Origin: Anaerolineae bacterium
Lineage (GTDB): Bacteria > Chloroflexota > Anaerolineae > DRVO01
DNA: 18,596 bases
Assembly: GCA_012719195.1 (NCBI GenBank)
Contig: JAAYAV010000059.1
Coordinates: 1 to 18,596, forward strand
Reading direction: 5' to 3'
Of the stretch, positions 7,286-15,014 are shown in pieces. Under the pieces are notes generated by a model, which saw only the letters and a list, made by a program, of their open reading frames with translations, was not told where the DNA came from and ran no database searches. Made by a program: the position numbers and the translations under genes. Numbering within the stretch: position 1 is the first letter of the stretch; every line of letters begins with the position of its first letter.

Positions 7286-8286
7286 CTTTCGGGAGTGCTC
7301 TCGAGGGAGGGGACTATGGGAGTAGGCGCCGGCCGGCGTCCTTCCACGGCGATCTCGTACCGCTCCACCGGCCAGCGGATGGGCACCATGCTGATCTCGA
7401 ACACCGCTCGGTTGCCGGACGGAATGGGCGAGTCCAGCGCCTGGCGGGCCGCCCCGATGACGGTGCCGTCCTCGGCGTAGAGCGTGACCACCACGAACGC
7501 ATCAAGGGCTTCATCCTGGCCCATGTTGCGGACCTTACCCATGACCACGAAGGTTCGGTCGTACACAGCTCGGCCTGAGGCCTCGGCCAGGTACAGCCCA
7601 TGGTGAGTCAGCCTTGCCGGTACCTCCGGAAGGGCGCGTATGACCCGCGCCGACACCTGGCTGTAGGTGGGCGCCTGCGCCACCACCACTGCGAAGGGCA
7701 CGCTGCCCCCGGCCGGCACCACGTCCGCCATGGCCATCGTCACTGTGGTGGTCAGTGGCCGGCCCTCTGCATCCAGGAGCTCCACCTGTACGGTGACCTC
7801 TTCGACCCCCTGCGGGCTGTCGTTAACCACTTCGCCGAGCACCACCGCATCGCCCGCGGTCGTACGCACGTTGGCTTGAGAGGCGACATGAACGGGCATG
7901 GGGGTGGGAGTGGGCGTGCCGGGAGCCTCCTCCCCGGGGCTGGCCGGGATGATCAACTCCTGGCCGATCTGCAGGGTGCGGGGATCGGTGATGCCGTTCA
8001 CCTCTTGGATGTCCGAAGCCGAGACTCCGAAGCGGTTCGCCACGTCGAGCAGGGTATCGCCCTGCTGGATGGCGTAGACGATCGGAGTAGGCGTCGAAGT
8101 AGGAGTGGCGGTCGCGGTGGGCGTAACCGGTTCCGCCGTCCAGGTTGGGAAAGCGGTTGCCGTTCCCCGGGGGGCGGAAGTTCCGGCCGGCGTCCTGGTG
8201 GACAGCTCGGCATCCGGCTCGGGGGAGCCGCAGGCCGCCAGCGCCAGCGCGAGGGCTAGGGCTAGCAAAGCGACGGCTCGGGTCAC
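7282..8286 (-). CDS. LysM-domain lipoprotein with Thr/Pro linkers and two FxLYD-like domains
   Basis: Predicted cell-surface lipoprotein of 334 aa. A short basic start and an Ala/Leu helix end in the lipobox LAAC (Cys19). Next comes a Thr/Pro/Ala-rich linker (about 25-69). A LysM domain follows at about 70-114 (YAIQQGDTLLDVANRFGV, NGI, LQIGQELIIP), expected to bind peptidoglycan or another GlcNAc polymer. A second TPTPTPMP linker leads to two beta-rich segments (about 133-215 and 227-318) resembling FxLYD-type domains. The frame can start at an ATG at 8310, which would overlap the NIF3-like gene by 28 bp. I chose the GTG at 8286 because it overlaps that gene's TGA by exactly 4 bp (GTGA). The LysM call is secure; the FxLYD call is tentative. 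Confidence 0.8.
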   Translation of the reverse strand: MTRAVALLALALALALAACGSPEPDAELSTRTPAGTSAPRGTATAFPTWTAEPVTPTATATPTSTPTPIVYAIQQGDTLLDVANRFGVSASDIQEVNGITDPRTLQIGQELIIPASPGEEAPGTPTPTPMPVHVASQANVRTTAGDAVVLGEVVNDSPQGVEEVTVQVELLDAEGRPLTTTVTMAMADVVPAGGSVPFAVVVAQAPTYSQVSARVIRALPEVPARLTHHGLYLAEASGRAVYDRTFVVMGKVRNMGQDEALDAFVVVTLYAEDGTVIGAARQALDSPIPSGNRAVFEISMVPIRWPVERYEIAVEGRRPAPTPIVPSLESTPES

Positions 8287-9032
8287 AGTCCGGTGGCCGC
8301 GTCGATCCATATCGTGTCGAGCCCGAACCGCCCCTCAATCCAGCGCCCGAGCGCCTTCACGCCGACGGTCTCAGTCTGGTAGTGACCACCAAGGACGACA
8401 GCCAGCCCAGCCTCACGGGCCGTGTGATAGACCATATGCTCCATCTCCCCGCAGATGAGCGCGTCCAGCCCGAGCGCAACCGCTTGCGGAAGCAGGCTGG
8501 TGGCTTTCCCCGTCACCAGCCCGACGCGCGCCGCCCTTTCGCGGAAGGGCCAGGCTAAGACCGGCGCCGCCAGGGCCGCGCTCAGCCTCTGCCGCAACTG
8601 CTCGACAGTGGCGCCACCGGGCACGGCGGCGACCAGACCGATCGGGCGCTCGCGCGAGTAGCCGAAGCCTCCCTGCACTTCGAGGTCCAGCATACGGGCC
8701 ATGACGGCGTTGTTCCCCACGTCCGGATGGCCGTCCAGGGGCAGGTGCGCGGCGTACAGGGACACGTCGTTGCTCAGGAGCGTGGCCAGGCGACGGCGAT
8801 GGGAGCCGGTGACCATGAGAGGCTCGCCCCAGAAGAGGCCGTGGTGCACCAGTAGCAGGTCCACGCCCGCTTCCACTGCCTTGTCGAATGTCTCCTGGGC
8901 AGCATCTACGGCTAGGCCGATGCGCCGGACATCCGCGCGGCCCTCGACCTGCAGACCGTTGTTGGAGCGGTCGTCGTAGTCCCCGATTGCCAGGTACCCG
9001 TCCAGTTCGGCGACCAGTTCCGCGAGCGTCAC
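8283..9032 (-). CDS. NIF3-like dinuclear metal-center protein (YbgI/YqfO family)
   Basis: Cytoplasmic protein of 249 aa, close to the length of the short (YbgI-like) family members that lack the inserted PII-like domain. The expected metal ligands are all present: His63-His64 in LLVHHGLFWG, His96 and Asp100 in AAHLPLDGHPDVGNN, and His217 with Glu221 in GGHYQTETVGVKAL. The N-terminal DRSNNGLQVEG segment is also characteristic. The family binds two metal ions; a hydrolase activity is often proposed but its physiological role is unsettled. It starts with a GTG, with AAGGAGT about 10 nt upstream. It is the first gene of a unit with the LysM lipoprotein and has its own predicted promoter. Confidence 0.92.
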   Translation of the reverse strand: MTLAELVAELDGYLAIGDYDDRSNNGLQVEGRADVRRIGLAVDAAQETFDKAVEAGVDLLLVHHGLFWGEPLMVTGSHRRRLATLLSNDVSLYAAHLPLDGHPDVGNNAVMARMLDLEVQGGFGYSRERPIGLVAAVPGGATVEQLRQRLSAALAAPVLAWPFRERAARVGLVTGKATSLLPQAVALGLDALICGEMEHMVYHTAREAGLAVVLGGHYQTETVGVKALGRWIEGRFGLDTIWIDAATGL

Positions 9033-9064
9033 GAGAGCGCGACTCCTTCAAGCAGGCTCCGGCA

Positions 9065-9093
9065 ATTCTAGACGGACGCTGTGACCCGGGCAA
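9065..9093 (-). promoter_or_regulatory. Predicted sigma-70 promoter for the NIF3-like/LysM unit
   Basis: On the minus strand TTGCCC (9093-9088) and TAGAAT (9070-9065) are 17 bp apart. The -35 box is identical to the one predicted for the TauE/SafE unit. The transcription start would be near 9058, about 26 nt before the GTG at 9032. It separates this unit from the VanZ-like gene, which ends at 9126. Confidence 0.55.
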
Positions 9094-9125
9094 GGGATCG
9101 CGGCCGGCCCCGCCGATTGGCCCGG

Positions 9126-9530
9126 CTAGAGGAGGGGATCCAGTCGGCGGAGGAGGCTCGCGGGGCCGGTTCGGGTCAGCAGGGAGACCATCGTTACGGC
9201 TCCAGCCGTGTCCGCGGCAACGTCGGCCCAGTCGGCGACGCGACCGGGCACGAACAACTGGTGGTACTCGTCGGAGAGGGCGAACAGCAGGCACAGTGCC
9301 GTTACTAAGGAGGCGCTGCGGACGGTCAGACGCGGTTGCGTGGCCAGGGGATGCCGAGCCAGCAGCAGTGCCAGGATGCCGTACTCGGCGAAATGCGATG
9401 CCGACTTGGTGGCCCTGTCCAGCCAGCCCACCGCCAGGGAGGGGAGGCTGGACTGGTCTGACACGACATAAATGACGACCATCCAGACTAGCGCCGGGCC
9501 GAGCAGGCCCAGCCGGCGCCAAACGCTCAC
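9126..9530 (-). CDS. VanZ-like family membrane protein
   Basis: Small membrane protein of 134 aa with about four hydrophobic segments. The family signatures are visible: KSASHFAEYGILALL at 42-56 and SDEYHQLFVPGRVADWADVAADTAG at 86-110, which includes the conserved Asp-Glu-x-x-Gln and Pro-Gly-Arg elements. VanZ-like proteins are associated with cell-envelope stress or teicoplanin tolerance in some species, but most members have no assigned function. The GTG start overlaps the stop of the glycosyltransferase gene by 4 bp (GTGA), so the two are probably translated together. This ties it to envelope glycan or glycolipid synthesis by context only. It is not evidence of vancomycin resistance. Confidence 0.85.
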   Translation of the reverse strand: MSVWRRLGLLGPALVWMVVIYVVSDQSSLPSLAVGWLDRATKSASHFAEYGILALLLARHPLATQPRLTVRSASLVTALCLLFALSDEYHQLFVPGRVADWADVAADTAGAVTMVSLLTRTGPASLLRRLDPLL

Positions 9531-10750
9531 TGTCGCTTCCTCCGGCGGTAGTGCTCGGCGGCAAGGGCGTAGGCATCAAGGGCCCCGCCCGCCAGGTGCT
9601 TCCAGAGGTAGCAGTTGCGCACGCGAGCGGCGGCTGCATCGCTGAGGGCCGACCGGGCCTGCCGGTCGTCGAGGAGACGGTTCACCTCCGCTGCCCAGAG
9701 ATCGGCGTCGAGTGGCGCGGGCATCAGCACTCCTGCGCGGCCGTAATCCAGGTAGGGGACGTTTTCACCCACGGCGGACGCGACCACAGGCAGCCCGAGC
9801 GACATCAGCTCCAGCAGTTTCACCGAGCTCTTAGTACGGGCAATCAGGGTGTCGGCGAAGGGCACTATAGCGACCTGAGCGGCCGACAGGTGGGCGGCCA
9901 GCCGGTCCTCCTCCAGCCAGCCGACGTAGCGGACGGCGTCGCTCACCCCCAGGGCGATGGCCTCCCGCAGGAAGCTATCCTCCTCGCCGTGAAGGCCGCG
10001 GCCCACCACCAGGAGCAACGCGTCGGGCCGGCGGCGACGCAACGCTACTAACATCCGGGCCGGCCAGGATGGCGGGAACTCGGCGAAGCGGGTGTAGAGC
10101 AACACCGTCGCATCGCCGAGAGCGTGCTGCGCCGCGACGGTCGCGACGTCCTCCGGCCGCGGCCGATCTAGCGGTACCGAGAGCCCGTTGGGCAGAAGAA
10201 CAGAGCGGGCTGGAGCTGCCCCGACGCTCCAGGCGAGGGCACGTAGGCTGTCCGAAGCCGCGGTCACGGCGTCGGCGTGGCGGTAGCACCAGCGTTCCTG
10301 CCGGGAGATGAGGGCGCGGGTGAGTGTGCCCCAGCGGTCGGTGTCCGCCCAACCCCCGTGGCCCTCCCAGTCGTCGCCGTCAACCACCCAGGGGACGCCG
10401 CCTCCAATGGGGCGCGCAAGACGAGAAGCCCAGCCCACGACGGCGCTGTAGCCGATGGGCTTGAAGGCGTGCACTACCTCCGGGCGGAACGCCGTCACCT
10501 CGCGTTGCAGGCGGTAGGCGAGGACGGGCGCACCAGCTCCCAGCCGCGAGTGGACGACGGGGACGCCGCTGGCCTCGATTGAGGCGCCGGACCGCTCGGG
10601 ATCGTCCCATGGGGGCACGAAGACCCGGGCGTCGATGCCCAGGGCGCGTAGCTCGCGCGCCAGTGGCAGCACGCGCGCCGTCACCGTTGCCTTGGGCCGC
10701 AGCCCGAAGGGGGCCACCAGGGCCAGCCGGGTTAGGTTCCAGTCTCCCAT
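9527..10750 (-). CDS. GT4-family glycosyltransferase
   Basis: Retaining GT-B glycosyltransferase of 407 aa that would transfer a sugar from a nucleotide-sugar donor to an unknown acceptor, probably in envelope polysaccharide or glycolipid synthesis. The N-terminal half has the acceptor-side Rossmann layout (LALVAPFGLRPKATVTARV at about 8-26; FRPEVVHAFKPIGYSAVVGW further on). The C-terminal half has the donor-binding region with the conserved GT4 helix KLLELMSLGLPVVAS and its Glu. The frame is open from a GTG at 10804. I prefer the ATG at 10750 because a promoter (10761-10789) overlaps the upstream part and would start transcription just before this ATG. A GTGA overlap couples it to the VanZ-like gene. 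Confidence 0.88.
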   Translation of the reverse strand: MGDWNLTRLALVAPFGLRPKATVTARVLPLARELRALGIDARVFVPPWDDPERSGASIEASGVPVVHSRLGAGAPVLAYRLQREVTAFRPEVVHAFKPIGYSAVVGWASRLARPIGGGVPWVVDGDDWEGHGGWADTDRWGTLTRALISRQERWCYRHADAVTAASDSLRALAWSVGAAPARSVLLPNGLSVPLDRPRPEDVATVAAQHALGDATVLLYTRFAEFPPSWPARMLVALRRRRPDALLLVVGRGLHGEEDSFLREAIALGVSDAVRYVGWLEEDRLAAHLSAAQVAIVPFADTLIARTKSSVKLLELMSLGLPVVASAVGENVPYLDYGRAGVLMPAPLDADLWAAEVNRLLDDRQARSALSDAAAARVRNCYLWKHLAGGALDAYALAAEHYRRRKRQ

Positions 10751-10760
10751 TGTAGCCGCG

Positions 10761-10789
10761 AGTATAGGTCGGGGCGCAGCGACGGACAA
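10761..10789 (-). promoter_or_regulatory. Predicted promoter giving a nearly leaderless glycosyltransferase mRNA
   Basis: On the minus strand TTGTCC (10789-10784) is followed after 17 bp by TATACT (10766-10761). The transcription start would fall near 10753, only a few bases before the ATG at 10750. No Shine-Dalgarno site is seen ahead of that ATG, consistent with leaderless translation. Confidence 0.5.
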
Positions 10790-10838
10790 CGACGGCGCCT
10801 GCACGCCCGGGGCAACTGGCGAGGGCAGGCTCCGAGGC

Positions 10839-10844
10839 TATAAT
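10839..10844 (+). promoter_or_regulatory. Consensus -10 box upstream of the capA-like gene
   Basis: The hexamer is a perfect TATAAT. The -35 position (CTGGCG at 10816-10821, 17-bp spacing) is poor. Transcription would begin near 10851, leaving a leader of about 32 nt that contains GAGGAG (10873-10878) shortly before the ATG at 10883. It is divergent from the glycosyltransferase promoter about 70 bp away. Confidence 0.5.
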
Positions 10845-10882
10845 GTACGCGTCCAAGTCGTCAACATCGTAAGAGGAGCGAA

Positions 10883-12553
10883 ATGAGCTCTAGCGCCCTC
10901 CGCCTCCTGGTAGTAGCCCTGCTTCTGTGTCTTGTTGCCGCATGCTCATCTTCTCCGGAGCCGGCCCCAACGCCAACCTCGACGGCGACGGCCCCGGCAG
11001 CGACGGCCACGGCGACGCCCACTATCGCCCCCACCGCCACAGCCACCGCTACCGCGACCCCGGCGCCGATCGCGCTCTGGGTCGATTCGGCGGCTCCTGA
11101 CCTGGTATCGGAACCGGTTCTCAGCCGAGGCGGCCTAGTCCGCGCGACCGAAGCGGACGGAGCTGATGCAGTCCTGGCTCTCTCCGCTGAGGCGACCTCA
11201 CTTGAGGTGGTGCTGGTGCCGGTGGTGCCGTTCCCGACCATACCCGATGAGGTGGCCTGGGAAGAGGTGTTGCGCTTCTGGGGCGGCGACGAGACGGCTC
11301 TCAGCTACCTCGGCGATGGCGCGGCTGCTCCCACTCTCATGCTGTCTGAGGCAGTGAAGGCGCTCCTGGTGGCCGCCTTGGGCGAGCCCGCGCAGTCGGC
11401 TCCGATAGCCTTGGTGGAGCAGGACGAACTCGTGGACCTGGCCTGGGATTCGCGGCCCGGGGCCTGGTCGATCGTGCCCTTCGACCAGTTGGAGCCCCGC
11501 TGGAAGGCCCTCCGTATTGACGGCGTCAACGCGCTGCTCAAGGGCCTGGCCGAACAGGAGTGGCCCCTGCGTTTCTACTTCGGCGTGACCGGCGAGCGTG
11601 CGGCAGATGTCGTCGTGCCGTCCGTGAGCAACCGGGACGAGGTGCGGTTGTCTGTCCTGGTGATGACGGGCGTGACGGCGATGGTACGAGGGACGGCCGC
11701 CCGCATGGAGCAGAACGGACTTCTGTACCCGGTGGAGTACGTGGCCGAGGTGCTGCAGTCGGCCGACATTGCGCACGTGTCCAACGAGATCCCCTTTGCC
11801 GAGTCCTGTCCGCCGCCGGACATGAACCAGGAGAGCCTGGTGTTCTGCAGTGATCCCCGCTACATCGAGACCCTCCGCCACTTGGGCACGGACGTGGTGG
11901 AGCTGACCGGCAACCACTTCCAGGACTGGGGGTCGGAGGCCACCGAGTTCACGGTGCGGATGTACAACCAGGAGGGCTGGGTCCACTACGGCGGCGGGAT
12001 AGATCTGGAGGACGCTCGCAGCACCAAATTCCACGCCCGCAATGGGAACAGCTTCTCCTTCATCGGCTGCAACCCGGTGGGGCCGGAGTATGCCTGGGCC
12101 GCGGAGGGCTATCCGGGAGCGGCGCCGTGTGACTTCGACTACATGCACGCTGAGCTGGAGCGGGTGAGTGCGGTAGTGGACGTGCCCATCGCTACCTGGC
12201 AGTACTGGGAGTTCTACCACTACGAGCCCACGCCCCAGCAACAGGAGGAGTTCCGGGGGATGGTCGATGCCGGAGCCAGGATCGTCAGTGGCAGCCAGGC
12301 GCACCACCCCCAGGCCATCGAGTTCTACAATGGAGGCTTCATCCACTACGGCCTGGGCAACTTCCTCTTCGATCAGATGTGGAGCCTGGGCACGCGACAG
12401 GAGTGCATCGACCGTCACATCGTGTATGACGGGCGGCACGTGTCCACCGAGGTGCTCACCTACATGCTGGAGGACTACGCCCAGCCGCGGCCGATGACCG
12501 CCGAGGAGCGCACCGAACTGCTGACATCACTGTTCGCTGCGTCGGGCTGGTAG
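10883..12553 (+). CDS. CapA-family lipoprotein with an additional N-terminal domain
   Basis: Predicted surface lipoprotein of 556 aa. The signal peptide ends in the lipobox VAAC (Cys21), and a Thr/Ala/Pro linker spans about 26-62. Residues about 65-235 form a separate domain that loosely resembles a phosphate-binding-protein-like fold (VPVVPFPTIPDEVAWEEVLRF at 112-132). The C-terminal part (about 250-530) is a PGA_cap/CapA metallophosphatase-like domain: SNEIPF at 300-305, ELTGNHFQDWG at 340-350, SGSQAHHPQAIE at 469-480 and HYGLGNFLFDQ at 488-498. CapA proteins take part in poly-gamma-glutamate capsule formation, but many homologues act elsewhere and no capB/capC gene is nearby. It starts at an ATG behind GAGGAG. 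Its 3' end overlaps the convergent DUF512 gene by 27 bp. Confidence 0.85.
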   Translation: MSSSALRLLVVALLLCLVAACSSSPEPAPTPTSTATAPAATATATPTIAPTATATATATPAPIALWVDSAAPDLVSEPVLSRGGLVRATEADGADAVLALSAEATSLEVVLVPVVPFPTIPDEVAWEEVLRFWGGDETALSYLGDGAAAPTLMLSEAVKALLVAALGEPAQSAPIALVEQDELVDLAWDSRPGAWSIVPFDQLEPRWKALRIDGVNALLKGLAEQEWPLRFYFGVTGERAADVVVPSVSNRDEVRLSVLVMTGVTAMVRGTAARMEQNGLLYPVEYVAEVLQSADIAHVSNEIPFAESCPPPDMNQESLVFCSDPRYIETLRHLGTDVVELTGNHFQDWGSEATEFTVRMYNQEGWVHYGGGIDLEDARSTKFHARNGNSFSFIGCNPVGPEYAWAAEGYPGAAPCDFDYMHAELERVSAVVDVPIATWQYWEFYHYEPTPQQQEEFRGMVDAGARIVSGSQAHHPQAIEFYNGGFIHYGLGNFLFDQMWSLGTRQECIDRHIVYDGRHVSTEVLTYMLEDYAQPRPMTAEERTELLTSLFAASGW

Positions 12554-13891
12554 GGGAGCAAGCACATCGGCCGCCTCCGTGCCCATGAGCACCGGGGCGC
12601 CGATCCGGCAGCTGAGTTCCTCGACGGTGAGCCCGTCCAAGGTGACCTTGCCGGCGGCGTCGAACATGGAGCGGGGCAGACAGACAACCCCGTCCGCGCG
12701 CGACTCGAGCGCTTGCACGACGTCCGCGCCGCACAAGAGCCCAGACACGGTGACGCTGGGCCCGAGGACGTAGTTGGTCACCGGCTGGACGACCACGCCG
12801 GCGCCTAGGGCCCTCATCTCGGCTGCTACCTGCTCCCATGTTGCCGCTATCAGAGTGCCGCAGACCACCGTCCGCCGATCGTGCGGCACCGGACCCGCCG
12901 CCAGGCGGTCCCGGTCGGCCTCCCAAGCGTCCAGGAACAGGCGGACCAGACCGACACCATTCTCCACCTGGGAGAAGTCCTCGTAGTAGCGGGCCAGAGG
13001 CAGGTCGGTGCCCCGCAGCAGGAACCATTCGTCCGAGGCGTACACGGTTCGGCGGCCGATCGCGGCGTGATACCGCCGGCGCCACTGCGTGACCTGGGCG
13101 ATCACTTCGCCTGCCTCTGCAGCATTGAAGCGTCGTCTACCCGCCGGAGCACAGCGCGTAAGCCCGACGGGCACCACCGACACGCTCAGACACGACTCCC
13201 CCAGCTCCAGCAGGTCGCCCAGGGACCGGTCGAGGTGCTCGCCATCGTTCACGCCGGGCACTAGGACCAACTGGGCGTGGAAGGCGATCCGGTGGTCGCG
13301 CAGCCAGCGGAGCCTCTCGAGTATGGGAGGGTGCTCGCGGGAACCGAGTAGCCGCCGGCGCACTTCGGGCTCGGTGGCGTGGACCGAGACGTACAGCGGG
13401 CTCAGGCGCTGTTCGGCTAGGCGATACCAGTCGGAGGGCTCGAGGTTGGTGAGGGTGATGAAGCTGCCATGGAGGAAGCTTAGGCGGTAGTCGTCGTCGC
13501 GGACGTAGAGGGTGGGGCGGAACCCGGGAGGCATCTGGCGCACGAAGCAGAAGGAGCAGTGGTTGGCGCACAAGCGCAATCCATCGAAGAGCGGGTCCTC
13601 GAACTCCACCCCGAAGAAGCTCTCGTCGCGTCGCTCGACAAGCAGGGAGCGAGTGGAGCCTTCGGAGCTGTGTACGGTGAGTTCGAAGGTGTCCCCCGAG
13701 GTGTAGAAGAGGAAGTCAAGTTCATCCCGCAGGGGACGCCCATCCACTGCCTGCAGCACATCGCCCGGCTTGATCCCCAGGTTAGCAGCGGGGGAGCCGG
13801 GCGTCACTTGGGCTACTCTGCCTCCCGAGATGACCCGGGAGACAGAGTCTTGTTTACTACTGTCGGCGCGACTTGGCTTTCTGCAGGTCAC
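12527..13891 (-). CDS. DUF512 family protein: PDZ domain plus radical-SAM domain
   Basis: Cytoplasmic protein of 454 aa with the standard DUF512 layout. A PDZ-like domain lies at about 17-85 (VAQVTPGSPAANLGIKPGDV). The radical-SAM cluster motif is LCANHCSFCF with Cys108, Cys112 and Cys115. The sequence then continues through a TIM-barrel-like region (PLYVSVHATEPEVRRRLLG) into the C-terminal DUF512 part. The motif has the CxxxCxxC spacing that binds the 4Fe-4S cluster used to cleave S-adenosylmethionine. The reaction is not established for this family. The only plausible start is a GTG at 13891, which overlaps the upstream synthase gene by 35 bp, so it is the last gene of the long minus-strand unit. 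It also overlaps capA by 27 bp, tail to tail. Confidence 0.88.
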   Translation of the reverse strand: MTCRKPSRADSSKQDSVSRVISGGRVAQVTPGSPAANLGIKPGDVLQAVDGRPLRDELDFLFYTSGDTFELTVHSSEGSTRSLLVERRDESFFGVEFEDPLFDGLRLCANHCSFCFVRQMPPGFRPTLYVRDDDYRLSFLHGSFITLTNLEPSDWYRLAEQRLSPLYVSVHATEPEVRRRLLGSREHPPILERLRWLRDHRIAFHAQLVLVPGVNDGEHLDRSLGDLLELGESCLSVSVVPVGLTRCAPAGRRRFNAAEAGEVIAQVTQWRRRYHAAIGRRTVYASDEWFLLRGTDLPLARYYEDFSQVENGVGLVRLFLDAWEADRDRLAAGPVPHDRRTVVCGTLIAATWEQVAAEMRALGAGVVVQPVTNYVLGPSVTVSGLLCGADVVQALESRADGVVCLPRSMFDAAGKVTLDGLTVEELSCRIGAPVLMGTEAADVLAPLPARRSEQ

Positions 13892-15014
13892 GATAGATGT
13901 ACATGAGCTCCTTGTCGAAGAGAGCTCGCTTCAAGTCCACGGCCATCTCGCGCGCCAGTGCTAGGATCTCGGCCGACTCCTCCGGGCTAAGCTCGATGCC
14001 GAACTCCTTGAACTTGTAGTAGATGGTGTGGGAGCCGGAGTGCTTGCCCACGACCAACTGGCGCTCCAGGCCAACCTCCTCCGGGCTGAAGACTTCGTAG
14101 TTGGCCGGGTTCTTCAGCACGCCATCCACGTGGATTCCGGACTCGTGGGCGAACACGTTAGTGCCTACGATCGTCTTCCACACCGGGATGGCGCGCGAGC
14201 TGGAGTCCGCCACGTACTCGGCCGCCTCGCGGAAGCGGGTGGTGTCCATACCCAGGTCGCGCCCGTAGAGGTACTTGAGCGCCATAGCCACTTCCTCGAG
14301 GGAAGCGTTCCCAGTGCGCTCGCCCAGGCCGCCAATGGACACCGCGACCCCGTCGGCACCGGCACGCAAGCCGGACATCACATTAGCGGTGGCCATGCCG
14401 AAGTCGTCGTGCATGTGGAGCTCGAGAGGCACAGAGATTGCCTTCTTTAGGTCCCTGACTCGCTGGAAGATGCCGAAGGCGTGGTCGACGCCGAGAGTGT
14501 CGCAGTACCGAACTCGCTCGGCACCCTCGCTGACACCGAGGTTATAGTACTCGCTGAGGAAGCCTAGGTCGGTGCGGGAGGCGTCTTCGGCGCTAACCGT
14601 GAACTGCAGGCCCAGCTCACGTGCCCGCCGGCAGGCGGCTCCGGCCTGATCGAGCACCCAGGCCCGGCTCTCGCCGAAGCGGCGCTCGATGTGAACATCC
14701 GAGGTCGAAATGGAGACGACCACGGAGGGCACGCCGCAGGCGGCGGCAGCCTCAATCTCCGAGACCTGGGCCCGGCAGAACGCGGTCGGCGTCAGTCTGA
14801 GGTCCAGGCCCACTACCGCCCGAATGGTTTCCTGCTCATGCTCGCCCAGCGCGGGAGAGCCGATCTCGGCGGCCGGAACGCCAATCTCGTCCAGCAGTGA
14901 CGCGATGCGCATCTTCTCCTGCCGGGCGAACACCACTCCGGCAGTCTGCTCGCCATCGCGAAGCGTTGTATCGATGAGACGGAGTTCTTGCTCCAGAGGC
15001 GTCAGGATCGCCAT
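13857..15014 (-). CDS. Homocitrate synthase-family protein (intact lid), second of a tandem pair
   Basis: DRE-TIM metallolyase of 385 aa that would condense acetyl-CoA with a 2-oxo acid; homocitrate, Re-citrate and citramalate are all possible products. Visible motifs are DTTLRDGEQ at 15-23, the metal ligands in LHMHDDFG (His200, His202), GGLGERTGN at 228-236, the lid motif HESGIHVDG at 290-298 and GKHSG at 323-327. The C-terminal LeuA regulatory domain is absent, as in NifV/AksA-type enzymes. In the barrel, AEIGSP and GGLGER depart from the usual IEAGIP and NGLGER. The ATG overlaps the upstream paralogue by 13 bp and follows GGGGTGA at a short spacing. Family assignment is firm; the product is uncertain. 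Confidence 0.88.
   Translation of the reverse strand: MAILTPLEQELRLIDTTLRDGEQTAGVVFARQEKMRIASLLDEIGVPAAEIGSPALGEHEQETIRAVVGLDLRLTPTAFCRAQVSEIEAAAACGVPSVVVSISTSDVHIERRFGESRAWVLDQAGAACRRARELGLQFTVSAEDASRTDLGFLSEYYNLGVSEGAERVRYCDTLGVDHAFGIFQRVRDLKKAISVPLELHMHDDFGMATANVMSGLRAGADGVAVSIGGLGERTGNASLEEVAMALKYLYGRDLGMDTTRFREAAEYVADSSSRAIPVWKTIVGTNVFAHESGIHVDGVLKNPANYEVFSPEEVGLERQLVVGKHSGSHTIYYKFKEFGIELSPEESAEILALAREMAVDLKRALFDKELMYIYRDLQKAKSRRQ

Noticed and set aside
9126..9530. Reading the VanZ-like gene as an antibiotic-resistance determinant
   Set aside because: No vanA-type ligase or vanH/vanX gene is present. The VanZ-like family is widespread and mostly unrelated to resistance.
8413..9639. A 408-codon minus-strand frame across the NIF3-like, VanZ-like and glycosyltransferase region
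   Set aside because: It runs in another frame through three genes with conserved motifs and is Arg/Pro/Gly-rich with no domain features. It also crosses the predicted promoter at 9065-9093.
10965..11070. Low-complexity Thr/Ala/Pro-coding DNA that resembles a tandem repeat
   Set aside because: It is in frame, irregular, and encodes the normal linker after the lipid-anchored Cys; a similar but different linker occurs in the LysM lipoprotein.
11198..12439. A 413-codon open frame on the minus strand inside the capA-like gene
   Set aside because: It is the antisense of a gene with clear lipobox and CapA motifs. Its translation shows no recognisable domain, and long antisense frames are expected in GC-rich coding DNA.
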